Shown here one piece after another: positions 1 to 10,638 of a stretch of DNA of 64,000 nucleotides (within the stretch, counting starts at the first letter, position 1; each line of letters starts with the position of its first letter). Position numbers and translations under genes: made by a program. The stretch lies in NCBI GenBank assembly GCA_014529385.2, contig CM043970.1:66739496-66803495 (forward strand), given 5' to 3'. The notes beneath the pieces are model-generated. The model had not been told where the DNA came from. It did not search any database and saw nothing but the letters and a program-made list of their open reading frames with translations. Source of the DNA: Adiantum capillus-veneris (Eukaryota > Streptophyta > Polypodiopsida > Polypodiales > Pteridaceae).

Positions 1-1317
1 TTTTATGTCCTGGGACACTTTTATGTCCTGTTAAGTGACCATTTTCCTTGAATTATGTCAAGAGTTTCAAAATGGATTTTGAGGTGCTATCTGTTTAGAA
101 ATTTGTCTCATGAGCTGAAAAAAACTCGACATTTTTTTGGAATATCAATTCCATCTTTAACCTTGTCCTTGCACAACATTTCACAACCTAAACTGTGTGA
201 AAAAACGGGTCCTATTTTTGGCTTTTTTCAACTTTTTGCAACTATACCACTCTAGATTTCATGTATGTGAGGTCTTTAATTCTAGAGAACTATCTTTAGT
301 AGTCCTCAACATGTCCTGATGCTTCTAGGGAGAAATAAATGTTAAAGTTATAAGTTATGACTAAATTACAAAAATTGTCAAATCCTGTTTTTTAGCCAAC
401 TTTAGCTCTTCTATGATTTTTTTGGTGGCTTTCATGATATCCAAAAGCAGTTTTGATTTCCTATGTCACATATTGTAGCATAAAGCTAATATTCCTTGAG
501 TTTTGGGGCACCTAATACCCTATTTTTCATAGTAGACAATGATGGTTGATTTTTTCAATTATAGAAGAAAACAAAACATTCTAGTATATCAAGTATAGCT
601 TTTTCAATATTGTTAGTTTCTTGTGACAACTACATGCATTTTGTAGGTAGTAACCATATCTAGTCATAAGGATCAAATTTGGCTAGATATTGAATAGTTT
701 CTATGGGATTCTACAACTCATAATGTTGAACCCAATTTTTTCATGTTTGTTGTATTTAGCACTTCATCTTTGTCCCCAAGATTCCCCTAGGTAAGAGATG
801 TATTATTCTTTTGACATGCTCCATGGCTCCTTATGAACCTAAAGGACAATAGGGAACTAAGAAAACATGCATATCTTATTCGTATTGAGCGTGGATATAG
901 AAACTTTGATGATAGGTTTGCAGAATGGTAAAAATTCAACTTTTTTGTACCTATTTCTTTTGGAAAAACAAAAAATAGTGAGTGAGAAGCAATCATATGT
1001 TCTGATCACCAACCCATTTAAGTTAACTAGGGAATTTATCTCAAGTCCTACAAAAATCCCTAATCTTATTTTTATGCAACAAAACGTAAGAAATGACTAT
1101 TTTGATAAAAATGTACTGGTCCATCAACTTTGGAGGCTTGGTGTGACCAAAAGATGAGAAATTTTACAAGTTTCTTATTTTTTCCATGTGTAGTAGGCCT
1201 TGAACTATAACCTCATGAAAGGATTTTACAAAATGAGTGGATCTACTATGGTTTTGGAGGTTTTTTTCAAAACCCCGAAAGGACACTTTTATGTCTTGTC
1301 AGGTTACCAACCTAGTG
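1..1317. mobile_element. CACTA-like DNA transposon, right-hand part (left end off-window)
   Basis: The right end reads ...CCAACCTAGTG, whose reverse complement starts CACTAGGTTGGTAA, the terminal signature of CACTA (CMC/EnSpm) elements. It is followed directly by TTA (1318-1320) and then satellite monomer sequence, which fits a 3-bp target duplication inside the monomer motif ACATTAACC. Copies of the motif GGACA-N6-TGTCC or close variants lie near both edges (13-28 and near 1281), as expected of subterminal repeats. The interior is AT-rich. Its longest open frame, 96 codons at 867-1157, resembles nothing I recognise and no transposase motif is visible, so this is probably a non-autonomous derivative. 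The left terminus and its TSD lie outside the window, so length and completeness are unknown. The similar end at 54911-56205 supports the call. Confidence 0.65.
13..28. repeat. Subterminal palindromic motif GGACA-N6-TGTCC
   Basis: Positions 13-28 read GGACACTTTTATGTCC, a 5-bp inverted repeat with a 6-nt centre. Bases 1-10 look like the end of a preceding copy. A variant (GGACACTTTTATGTCT) recurs near the right terminus at about 1281. In CACTA elements clustered subterminal motifs bind the element's own DNA-binding protein; assigning that role here is inference. Confidence 0.5.
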
Positions 1318-2490
1318 TTAACCAATTCACATGGCCAAAATTAAAGAAATCATGGTTAAAAAGATGCAAAGCATGCATAACTCTATGCTAGAAATTCACT
1401 TTAAAAAAAATAAATCTATGGACGCTGCCCCTAGCCACGCGTGGGCGCTTCCCCTCGACCCCGCCCCTTCTAAACTATGTATCTTTGTCTTTTGACGAGA
1501 GTGTGTGTGTACAAGAAAGACCTACATAGAACCATCCTCTCTATATGGAAAAAGACAGAGAGTGAGAGAGAGAGAAATACTTGTTTTTCCCCTATTCGTG
1601 AGGTGTGCAATGTCTCCTGAGAAGAAGCTATGCCCAATGCTGCCCTTCTGGAAATCCTTGCGTACAATGCTGTTTCTTTATCCTGTGCGTGAACTGTCAA
1701 TCCTTTGCGCTCCACATGCATATGTGCGTTGTGTACCATGCCCGGTACGCTCATTTGCACGCACGTATACTCCAACCGTTTGCGGTTCGCGTGCGCTTTC
1801 TCTGTGTTTGCTGCTCGTCGGCTTTCTCTGTGTGCATTGCTCGTGCGTTCTCTCTGTGACTAATCTTGATAGGGTTTATTAGAATGCCACGTAAGCTACA
1901 AGTCCACGTTTTATCATAAGATTAAAAATAAATAAAAGCCGTATAAAACAGTAACCAACTCACACGACCAAAGTTAAAGAAATCATGGTTGAAAAGATGC
2001 AAAACATGCGTAACTCTATACTAGGAATTCACTTTATAAAAAAAAAATATGGGCATTGTCCCTAGCCCTATGGGGGCGCTGCCCCTCGACCCCGCCCCTT
2101 CTAAACTATGTATCTTTGTCTTTTGACGAGAGTGTGTGTGTGCAAGAAAGAGCTACAGAGAACCATCTTTTCTATATGGAGAAAGACAGAGAGTGAGAGA
2201 GAGAAAAATACATGTTTTTCCCCGATTCGTGAGGTGTGCAATGTCTCCTGAGAAGAAACTATGCCCGATGTTGCCCTTCTGGAAAGCGTTGCATACGATG
2301 CTGTTTCTTTAACCTCTGCATGAACTGTCAATCCTCTGCGCTCCACTTGTGCGTTGTGTACGATGTCGGGTTTGCCCGTGTGCGCGCGTGTATACTCCAA
2401 CTGTGTGCGATCCGCGTGCGCTTCCTCTGTGTCTGCTGCTCTTCTGCTTTCTCTGTCTACGTTGCTCGTGCACTCTCTCTGTGCCTAATC
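1318..2490 (+). repeat. Long-monomer satellite array, first block (about 2 monomers)
   Basis: The array starts at the monomer motif TTAACCAATTCACATGGCC just inside the CACTA-like element, so it probably continues left of the window. Marker CTATGTATCT occurs near 1476 and 2107. Block order in each monomer is: AT-rich head with GAAATCATGGTT and GATGCAAA; GC-rich block (about 1428-1468 and 2048-2098); CTTTTGACGAGAG followed by a GT run; GA-rich run; and a TGC/CTC-rich half ending GCCTAATCTTGATAGGG. Both monomers are in the same orientation. The second is cut at GCCTAATC by the LTR fragment that follows. Confidence 0.93.
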
Positions 2491-2629
2491 TGTTTGAGCT
2501 ATATATGGCTCACTCTACTCAACTTGGTCTCACGTATATATTTGTATCTTGTCCTCAATATGAATCAGTCTTTGGGAGCGTACGTGGTGTGTCTCTTGTC
2601 TCTTCTCTCTCTCTCTCTACATCTCAATA
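2491..2629 (+). repeat. Copia LTR, 139 bp, same family as the 57.6-63.0 kb element
   Basis: It starts TGTTTGAGCTATATATGG and ends CATCTCAATA, a slightly mutated TG...CA-type terminus (intact relatives end CAACA). It keeps the segment containing TTTGGGAGCG that is missing from the 5' LTR at 57599-57712. It is therefore nearer in structure to the 145-bp 3' LTR at 62836-62980. Confidence 0.9.
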
Positions 2630-2914
2630 TGGTATCAAAGTGGTAACGATCTCGCACCGATTCAATTCATGGTGAAAAAACAGTATGTGTATGCGATTCG
2701 CCTGTAAAATTCAAAATTGCTACAATTTTTTTTTTTTGAGGATTGATTCTTGTTAATTGTGGTTGTTTTGTATTAAGAAGAATATGATTAGTGTTTTTTG
2801 TGGTGTTCATTGCTAATCTATATAATAAATCATTGATTACGTGTTCTTGTTGATTTTTTTTTCACACCTTGAACTTCGTCTCAAATTTTGGGGGTCTTCT
2901 GCTAAAAATTTTAG
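2491..2914 (+). mobile_element. Truncated copia element: 5' LTR plus leader fragment
   Basis: This stretch closely matches the first part of the copia element at 57599: the LTR, then a primer-binding-site-like TGGTATCAAAG, then leader sequence alignable to about 2890. Homology then stops and about 20 bp of filler precedes resumed satellite at 2915 (GCGTATGATG). No gag-pol, second LTR or target duplication is present. The left junction falls at the monomer's GCCTAATC but the right junction is at the mid-monomer GCGTACGATG position, so the two sides are out of phase. A clean insertion would keep phase; a later deletion or unequal exchange removed the rest of the element with part of a monomer. 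Confidence 0.9.
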
Positions 2915-5094
2915 GCGTATGATGTTGTTTCTTTATCCTGTGCGTGAACTGTCAATCCTTTGCGCTCCACCTGTGCGTTGTGTACGATGCCGAGTTTGCT
3001 CATGTGCGCGCACGTATACTCTAACTGTGTGAGATCCGTGCGTGCTTTCTCTGTGTTTGATTCTTTTTTGCTTTCTCTGTGTGCGTTGCTCGTGTGCTCT
3101 GTCTGTGCCTAATGTTGATAGGGTTTATTAGAATGCCATGTAAGCTACAAGTCCACGTTTTATCATAACATGACAAAAAATCAAAAGTAGTATAAAACAT
3201 TAACCAATTCACACGGCCAAAATTAAAGAAATCATGGTTGAAAAGATGCAAAACATGAGTAACTCTATACTCAGAATTCACCTTTAAAAAAATTTCTATG
3301 GGTGCTGCCTCTAGCCCCGAGGGGACGTTGCCCCTCGACCCTGCCCGTTTTCAACTATGTATCTCTGTCTTTTGACGAGAGTGTGTGTGTGTGCACGAAA
3401 GAGCTACAGAGAACCATCTTCTCTATATGGAGAAAGACAGAGAGTGAGTTAGAGAGAAATACCTGCTTCTCTCCTATTCGTGAGGTGTGCAATGTCTCCT
3501 GAGAAGAAGCTATGCCCGATGCTACCCTTCTGGAAAGCATTGCGTACGATTTCGTTTTTTTATCCTGTGCGTGAACTGTCAATCTTTTGTGCTCCACCTG
3601 TGCGTTGTGTGCGATGCCGGGTTTGCTCCTGTGCGCACTCCTATACTCCAATTGTGTGCGATCCGTGTGCCCTTTCTCTCTGTTTGCTGCTCGTGTGCTT
3701 TCTCTGTGTGCGTTGCTCATGCGCTCTCTCTGTGTCTAATATGGATAGGGTTTATTAGAATGCCATGTAAGCTACAAGTCCACGTTTTAAAATAGGATTA
3801 AAAAAAAAGCAAAAGCAATATAAAACATTAACCAAGTCACACGGCCAAAATTCAAGAAATCATGGTTGAAAAGATGCAAAGCATGCATAACTCTATACTA
3901 GGAATTTACTTTTTTTTTTAAAATCTATGGGCGCTGTCCTCGACCCCCGCCTACGATGCCCTTTCTTTATCTTGTGCGTGAACAGTCATTCCTGTGCGCT
4001 CCACTTGTTCGTTGTGTACGATGCCGGGTTTGCTCCTATGTGCGCGTGTATACTCCAACTGTGTGGGATCTACGTCCTCTTTCTCTTTGTGTGTTGCTCG
4101 TCTGCTTTTTTTGTGTGCGTTGCTCATGCGCTCACTCTGTGCCTAATCTTGATAGGGTTTATTAGAATGCCACGTAAGCTACAAGTCCATGTTTTAACAT
4201 AGGATTAAAGAAAAGCAAAAGCAATACAAAACATAAATCATTTCACACGGACAAAATTAAAGAAATCATTGTTGAAAAGATGCAAAGCATGCATAACTCT
4301 ATGCTCGGAATTCACTTGTAAAAAAAAATCTATAGGTGCTGCCCCTGACCCCTCTCCTTCTAAACTATGTATCGCTGTCTTTTGAGGAGAGTGTGTGTGT
4401 GCAAGAAAGAGTTACAGAGAACCATCTTGTCTATATGGAGAAAGCCAGAGAGTGAGAGAGAGCGAAATACTTGTTATTTCCCTATTCATGAGGTGTGCAA
4501 TGTCTCCTAAGAAGAAGGCGCTATGCCTGATGCTGCCCTTCTCGAAAGCGTTGCATACGACGCTGTTTCTTTATCCTATGCATGAACTGTCAATCCTTTG
4601 CGCTCCACCTGTGCATTGTGTACGATGTCGGGTTCGCTCATGCATGCGCACGTATACTTCAACTGTGTGTGATCCGTGTGCCCTTTCTCCGTGTTTGCTG
4701 CTCGTCTGCGTTCTTTGTGTGCGTTGCTCGTGCGCTCTCTCTGTGCCTAATCTTGATAGGGTTTATTAGAATGCCATGTAAGCTACAAGTCCACGTTTTA
4801 TCATAGATGAAGAAAAAGCAAAAGCGGTATAAAACATTAACTAATTCACACGGCCAAAATTAAAGAAATCAAGGTTGAAAAGATGCAAAGCCTGCATAAC
4901 TATATACTAGGAATTCACTTTTTTTAAAAAAATCTATGGGCGCTATCCCTAGCCCCGCGGGGACGCTGCCCTCCTCCTAGCCCTTTCTAAACTATGTATC
5001 TCTGTCTTTTGACGAGAGTGTGTGTATGCAAGAAAGAGTTACAGAGAACCATCTTCTCTATATGGAGAAAGATAGAGAGTGAGAGAGAGAGAAA
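2915..5094 (+). repeat. Long-monomer satellite array, second block (about 4 monomers)
   Basis: It continues the same head-to-tail array, with CTATGTATCT markers near 3355, 4368 and 4992. One monomer is internally deleted: near 3950 the GC block (CTCGACCCCCGCC) joins straight to TACGATGCCC, dropping about 250 bp of the GT- and GA-rich middle. The block stops inside the purine run GAGAGAGAGAAA, where the minus-strand copia element inserted. The same monomer resumes in phase at 10639 (TACCTG). Confidence 0.93.
5090..5094. other. Target-site duplication AGAAA (left copy)
   Basis: AGAAA directly precedes the LTR terminus TGAAGTCGCGG. An identical AGAAA follows the other LTR at 10634-10638. The uninterrupted monomer reads GAGAGAGAAATACCTG here, so the duplication marks a simple integration into the GA-rich run. 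Confidence 0.95.
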
Positions 5095-5317
5095 TGAAGT
5101 CGCGGAGCGGAGCATGGATCAACTTTCACACACACACACACATAGAGATACACATAGAGCTTACACAGTATGCAGAGAATCTTTTGAAGGGTTATCTCCC
5201 AAAACATTATTATCCACACAAGTATAAGTGAGTATATACAAAGAGGTAGTGATAAGTGAGTTAGGCGGGCGGCCGGCCATATCCGTATAAGAGGCCACTT
5301 GGGCTTTAATCCCAACA
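5095..5317 (-). repeat. 3' LTR of the minus-strand copia element
   Basis: The LTR is 223 bp with TG...CA ends (TGAAGTCGCGG to AATCCCAACA on the plus strand). It contains a CA-repeat and the GC-rich stretch GGCGGGCGGCCGGCC. Internally it is followed by ACCTCACGCTTA, which on the element strand is the modest purine tract TAAGCGTGAGGT and probably the polypurine tract. Confidence 0.95.
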
Positions 5318-5401
5318 ACCTCACGCTTAAAGTCTAATGTGGCACTTTAAGTAACTGTAAATCTATGAACATAAATGTACAAAGATTTACATGGCTTCCA
5401 T

Positions 5402-8400
5402 CTATCCAATGCCCAATAACTCACGAAAATGCACAAAGCCCTCTCCTAGAAGTCCCTTTGTGAGTAGATCAGCAAGATTGTCCTTGGTGTGGATCTTCAA
5501 CAGTTGTATCTGCTTGTCTTCAAGTACTTCCCTAATGAAGTGATATTTCACATCAATATGTTTAGTCTTCGAATGGAACACTGGATTCTTTGCCAATTGT
5601 ATAGCACTTTGACTATCACAATATAACTCTGGCATATCTTCTTTGATTCCCAAGTGTGCTACCAATCTACCAAGCCAAATAGCTTCTTTGCATGCCTCAT
5701 TTGCTGCAACATACTCAGCTTCTATAGTAGACTACGTAACACAATCTTGTAAGCAAGATCGCCATGATATGGCACCTCCAGCCAATGTAAAGACATAGCT
5801 TAATGTAGATCTCCTCTTATCCAAGTCTCCTACATAATCTGAGTCAATGTATTCTCTAACACTCAAATACTGACTACCATAGCATATGCGCATACTCTTT
5901 GTATGTTTTAAGTATCTCATGATACCTTTCACTACCTCCCAATGTTTCTTGCCGGGATTTGACATATATCTGCTAACCACTCCCAGTTCAAATGCAATAT
6001 CCGGACATGTAGCAATCATTGCATACATCAAACTACCCACTGCAGACGCATATGGAATCTTATCCATTTCAGCCTTTTCTTCCTCAGACACAGGATAATC
6101 TTGTTCGCTAAGTTTCACATATGGTGGCAATGGAACACTCAATGCCTTTCCCTTCTCCATATTGAAACGTTGCAAAACCTTGTCAATATACTATGTTTGA
6201 GATAACCAAACCAACTTCTTTGATCTGTCTCTCTCAATGCGCATACCAAGTATATGACTTGCCTCACCCATGTCTTTCATGTCAAATGATTTTTCCATCT
6301 TTGACTTCAAAGCTGAAATTTCTTCCAAGTGTTTGCCAGCAACAATCAACATGTCATCCACATACAAAATAAGAATCAGCCAACTTCCATCCTTAGCCTT
6401 CTTTGTATATAGACAGTGATCAAACTCACTAAGTTTGTAGCCTTGAGAAAGCATAAACTGGTGGAACTTATGGTACCATGCCCTCGGTGATTGTTTTAAG
6501 CCACAAAGACTCTTTAACAACTGGCATACCAAATATTCCTTGCCTTTCTCAACAAACCCTTCTGGCTGCTGCATGTAAATCACCATGCAAGAACGCTGTC
6601 TTGACATCCATTTGGTGCAACACCAAATCCAATATAGCAACCAATGCAAGAAAGCATCTCAATGTAGTCATCTTGACCACTGGAGAGAAGACTTCATCAA
6701 AGTCAATGCCTTGTTCTTGCTTAAAGCCCTTGGCAACAAGCCTTGCTTTGTACTTTGGCTGACTATCATGAGAGGTGATCTTATACGTGTAAACCCATTT
6801 ACAAGGTAGATCCTTTTTGCCTTGTGGTAATTTAACTAGCTTCCATGTCTAGTTTTTATGTAGAGCTGTCATCTCTGACTGCATGGCCAACTGTCATTTT
6901 TTCGAGTCAACCACTTGTAATGCTTCCTTGTAACAAGATGGTTCTCTGCAATCTGTGAGACATAATTTAGAGATGGAACATAACGATCAGGTGGTTTGGA
7001 GACACGCTCAGAACGTCTCACCACAACTAATTCTGCCACTCTAGCCACTATAGGTTGTTCCTGAGCCTCACCATGCTGTCTTGATGTGCTAGCACTAGGT
7101 CCATCTTCCCTAAAGACAACTCTTCTGATCTCCTCTGTCTTCTCTGGCTTAGCGTGAAACTTGGATTCATTGAAATGCATATCATTTCTACGAATAAGCT
7201 TTCTGGACTCAGGATCCCAAAGCCGGTAACCCATCTCGTCCGATTCTCCGTAGCCAAGAAATATACACTTCTTGCTCTTTGGTTCTAACTTATTCCTGAA
7301 CTCCTTAGGAATATGGCTATAAGCTTCACAACCAAAGACTCTGAGATGCTTATATGAAGGTGCCTTGCCTGTCCATCGCATCTCGGCCACTGCACTCTTA
7401 TCCAGAACCCTACTAGGAGACTTGTTGACCAAATGGATTGTTGTAGCCACTGCTTCCACCCAAAATCCATCAAGCAACTCAGCATTTGACAACATGCTTC
7501 TCACCTTCTCTTGTATGGCCCTATTCATACGTTCTACAACTCCATTTTGTGAAGGATTGTATGGTACAGTAAGTTCCTGCTTTATCCCTTTTGATTCACA
7601 AAAGTCTTGAAAAGCTTTGGAAACATACTCTCCACCATTGTCATTTCTCAAGCACTTCAACTTCTAACCAATCTGATTCTCCACAAGCTGCAAGAATGTC
7701 TTAAAGACCTTGAGCACCTCATCCTTGTGCTTCAAGAAGTAAACCCATACTTTGCGAGAATAGTCATCTATGAATGTACAAAAGTACGCTGCTCCCCCTA
7801 GTGACAAACTAGGTATTGGTCCGCATAGATCACTATGCACAAGAGCTAACCATTCGTCCCTACGATTCCTCTTTGATCTGTGCGGTTCCTGTGTTTTCTT
7901 ACCATAAACACAATGCTCACAAAACTCGAAATTTTGAAATGAAAAACCAGGCAAATAACCATAATGAGAAAGTATTTCCATTCCTCTTTTTGACATATGT
8001 CCCAGCCTACGATGCCATAGTGACACACTTGGCTACTCAATCACATTAATTACATGGTTTTTAACATCTGAAACATGTAAAGTGTACAGAGTTCCTGACT
8101 TGATGCAATGTGCTACAATCATCAAACCTTTGGAGATCTTCCAAGCGTTGTTTCCAAAAACTGTCACATAACCCGTATCATCCAACTTCCCTGTACTGAT
8201 AAAGCTCTTTCGGATTGCTGGAACATGTCTAACATTCTTGAGCCATAAAGAAGATCCATTCGGAAACTTCAACTGCACATCTCCCACTCCAAGTATGTCA
8301 CAAACCTGCTCATTGCCAAGTCTGACATAATCTTTAGTAGACACATATGATGTAAACCACTCTTTGTGCGGAGAAACATGTAAAGATGCCCCTAAGTTGA

Positions 8401-9352
8401 TAATCCAATCACTCATAGCATGTCCATCCTCTGCAGTCAAGAAAACAGAATTAAGATTGCTTGTGAGGAAGATGTCACCAGCTGCTATACCAGAATCACT
8501 GTCTGAACCAAATCCTGTGACATTCACCTCTTCAATCTTCACTGAACTCTTCTTTTCATCTTGCTCAGAACTCTTTGTTTTGCTTTTTTCTTGTTGCCAC
8601 TTCGTACAGTCTCTCTTCATGTGACCCTTCTTGCCACAATGGTAGCATTCTATGTCATCCTTTGACTTTGAGTCACTAGACTTACTTCGGTTTTGTGCCT
8701 TCTTAACCTTCTTCTCTTTAGACTGTTGTCTCCCTCGAACGACCAAAGCACTATTGCCTTTGCCTTTGTCAATGTTCTCCCTCTTCACTTCCTCTGTGAG
8801 CAAGCGGCCTTCTACATTGGCACTTGTAAGACCTTCTGGCGCGACATAATTACTTAACGTTGTACAAAAAGTATCCCAACTGTCTGGCAAAGTGATTAAG
8901 AGAAATGTAGCCTTCACTGAATCTGGAAAGACTATCTCCTGTGCTGTTAACTGGCTGAAAATTGTGTGAAATTCATTGAGATGATTTGACATGGCCGTCC
9001 CTTCCTTCATCTTCAAATCCACCAATTTCTTGAGCCAATAAATATGAGAAGCAACACTTTGTTTCTCGTACATACCTCATAGCTTTTGCCATACGCCATA
9101 CACTGTAGTCTCTTCTACTACGTTGAAGTAAACATTTTCTGCCAGTGTCAGCATGATTGTGGAACAAGCTAACTCGTCAAGCTCTTCCCACTCATCTTCA
9201 GCCATACCTTTTGGTCTCTCCCCTTTGAGCTTCAATGGCTTCACTTGTTTTTTCTGCACCAAAATCTGCCAAATCTGCTTCTTCTAGAATGGAAAGTTTG
9301 TGCCATCCAGCTTCTTTATGTTGTAAAGAGTCTCACTTTGAGAAGATGCCAT
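5402..9352 (-). pseudogene. copia gag-pol polyprotein, broken by stops and frameshifts
   Basis: The gene encodes the capsid/nucleocapsid plus protease, integrase, reverse transcriptase and RNase H of the retrotransposon. The start is the ATG at 9350-9352 (MASSQSETLYNIKKLDGTNF). Visible motifs are a CX2CX4HX4C zinc knuckle at 8606-8647; the protease site at 8390-8398, which reads N-L-G where D-S-G is usual; an integrase HHCC region then D (7829-7831), D (7640-7642) and E (7532-7534) with D35E spacing; RT YVDD at 6353-6364; and an RNase H region with DSQSAIQLAKN near the end. In-frame stops lie at 9284-9286, 9077-9079, 8033-8035, 7664-7666, 6191-6193 and 5732-5734. Near 6885-6905 the frame shifts, beside an A/T homopolymer, and that section has another stop at 6849-6851. 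Near 6575-6583 a small deletion returns it to the original frame. The terminal stop is 5402-5404. It cannot yield a working polyprotein. Confidence 0.96.
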
Positions 9353-10397
9353 ATCTGCCAAACTGTTACTTCTCGGAAAAATCCGGTAGAGTCTCCCCTG
9401 TAAACTGGCCTCCGTACACAGTAAACAAGCTGTAAACAAGAAGCTGAACACCTCTGCTCAGGAACTGTCAGTATTTTGAAAATTTGATAGAGTCTCCCCT
9501 GTAAACTAAGCTCTAGGAACCAAAAGATAGCTCAAAAACAACCATAAATAGCTGACCACTGACAAATCTAAGAATCTCTGTAATATGCTATCCTGTAAGC
9601 ATACACTGTCTCCTGTCTGGGCGATCACAGAACCTGTATCTGTCTCAATACTGAACCCTGAAGAATGCCTCAATGGCCTGACGCATAAGATGCAATCCAG
9701 TATCTACACAAAGTCATACATCCTATGGGATAAAAATCCCCAAAGAGGATGCGTGTAGAGGGGAAATCGAGCAACCTAATCCACCTCACACTGGGTAACC
9801 CAGCCCCCAGTGCTCAGCTTCAAAAAACCTCACACACGACCCTCACAAATGGCTCAGCAAACTGCCCAGAACTAGCATACATCCTACAATAGACCAATCA
9901 CTGTCCTATGACCACTGCGGCGGTCTGTCTACTAGCGTGACTCACAACTATCAGACCCACAATCACAGTACATCAATCTGCAATACATGCGAGTCGTGTC
10001 AAGCCGTCATATGGCCACACCTCCCCTGGAACCTGGCAAACACAAGAAGTAGCAATGCAGACTGCATTATATATATCTGATGATATATATGTGTACCTGG
10101 TCTATAGATGATGCTTTGAAGATGAATGAGTGATGTTTGTCGATGTTGATATTGATGCCGACCACCTCCTGCTTGCTAATCTACATAAGAAGGGTTTCTT
10201 TGCGGGGCTGAAACCTATCTTCTGATGTAGTGCTCAGAATGAAATTCTAAGGGAATAAACGGATTCGAAAGGGGGGTAAAACTTCACGACACCTGTTGGA
10301 AATGCTCCCAGAATGCCGAGTGTGAAATTTCAAGCTTTGGATCCAGAATCTACCTGAAAAGTGTGTGCGCGCGATTACGCAAATACGCACTGAACTT
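9353..10397 (-). other. Untranslated leader of the minus-strand copia element
   Basis: About 1045 bp lie between the primer-binding site and the gag start, with no coding content I can recognise. A 20-bp direct repeat, TAGAGTCTCCCCTGTAAACT on the plus strand, occurs at 9387-9406 and 9488-9507, 101 bp apart. This is a long leader for a copia element with a polyprotein of this size; whether it helps packaging is unknown. Confidence 0.8.
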
Positions 10398-10410
10398 GGC
10401 TCTGATACCA
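10398..10410 (-). other. Primer-binding site complementary to initiator-Met tRNA
   Basis: Plus strand GGCTCTGATACCA, which on the element strand is TGGTATCAGAGCC. This is the standard plant copia primer site for the 3' end of tRNA-iMet. It sits 2 nt inside the 5' LTR (10413-10633) and fixes the element's orientation. Confidence 0.95.
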
Positions 10411-10412
10411 AT

Positions 10413-10633
10413 TGAAGTCGCGGAGCGGAGCATGGATCGACTCTCACACACACACACACACAGATACACAGAGAGCTTACACAGTACGCAGAGAGTCGTT
10501 TGAAGGGTTATCTCTCAAAACATTATTATCCACACAAGTATAAGTGAGTATATACAAAGAGTAAGTGATAAGTGAGTTAGGCGGGCGGGCGGCCATATCC
10601 GTATAAGAGGCCACTTGGGCTTTAATCCCAACA
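10413..10633 (-). repeat. 5' LTR of the minus-strand copia element
   Basis: The LTR is 221 bp with the same ends as its partner (TGAAGTCGCGG to AATCCCAACA). Differences from 5095-5317 are scattered substitutions plus small changes in the CA-repeat and in the GGCGGGC run. The promoter should lie here, on the minus strand; no TATA box stands out clearly enough to place. Confidence 0.95.
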
Positions 10634-10638
10634 AGAAA
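10634..10638. other. Target-site duplication AGAAA (right copy)
   Basis: Identical to 5090-5094. It is followed by TACCTGTTTTTCCCC, the continuation of the interrupted satellite monomer. Confidence 0.95.

Larger units (their letters stand above)
5095..10633 (-). mobile_element. Full-length Ty1/copia LTR retrotransposon, minus strand, decayed
   Basis: The element is 5539 bp and transcribed leftwards. It has two LTRs (5095-5317 and 10413-10633), a primer-binding site next to the right LTR, a leader of about 1.05 kb, a gag-pol pseudogene (9352 to 5402) and a perfect 5-bp TSD. Domain order is gag zinc knuckle, protease, integrase, reverse transcriptase, RNase H, so it is copia rather than gypsy. 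The integrase and RT style recall Tork/Tnt1-like elements, but lineage needs an RT tree. By eye the LTRs differ at roughly 10-12 of about 221 positions, near 5%. That suggests insertion well after the array formed but long enough ago for heavy decay. Autonomous activity is not expected. Confidence 0.97.

Noticed and set aside
867-1157. 96-codon open frame in the left CACTA-like element
   Set aside because: No transposase motif, AT-rich low-information protein and no relative in the other CACTA-like copy.
1505-1882. 125-codon frame and its many relatives as a tandem family of small Cys-rich protein genes
   Set aside because: The same DNA is open in a second plus-strand frame and on the minus strand, the frames are broken or truncated in many monomers, and no domain or signal-peptide-plus-cysteine pattern of a known family is clear. 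Base composition explains the open frames better.
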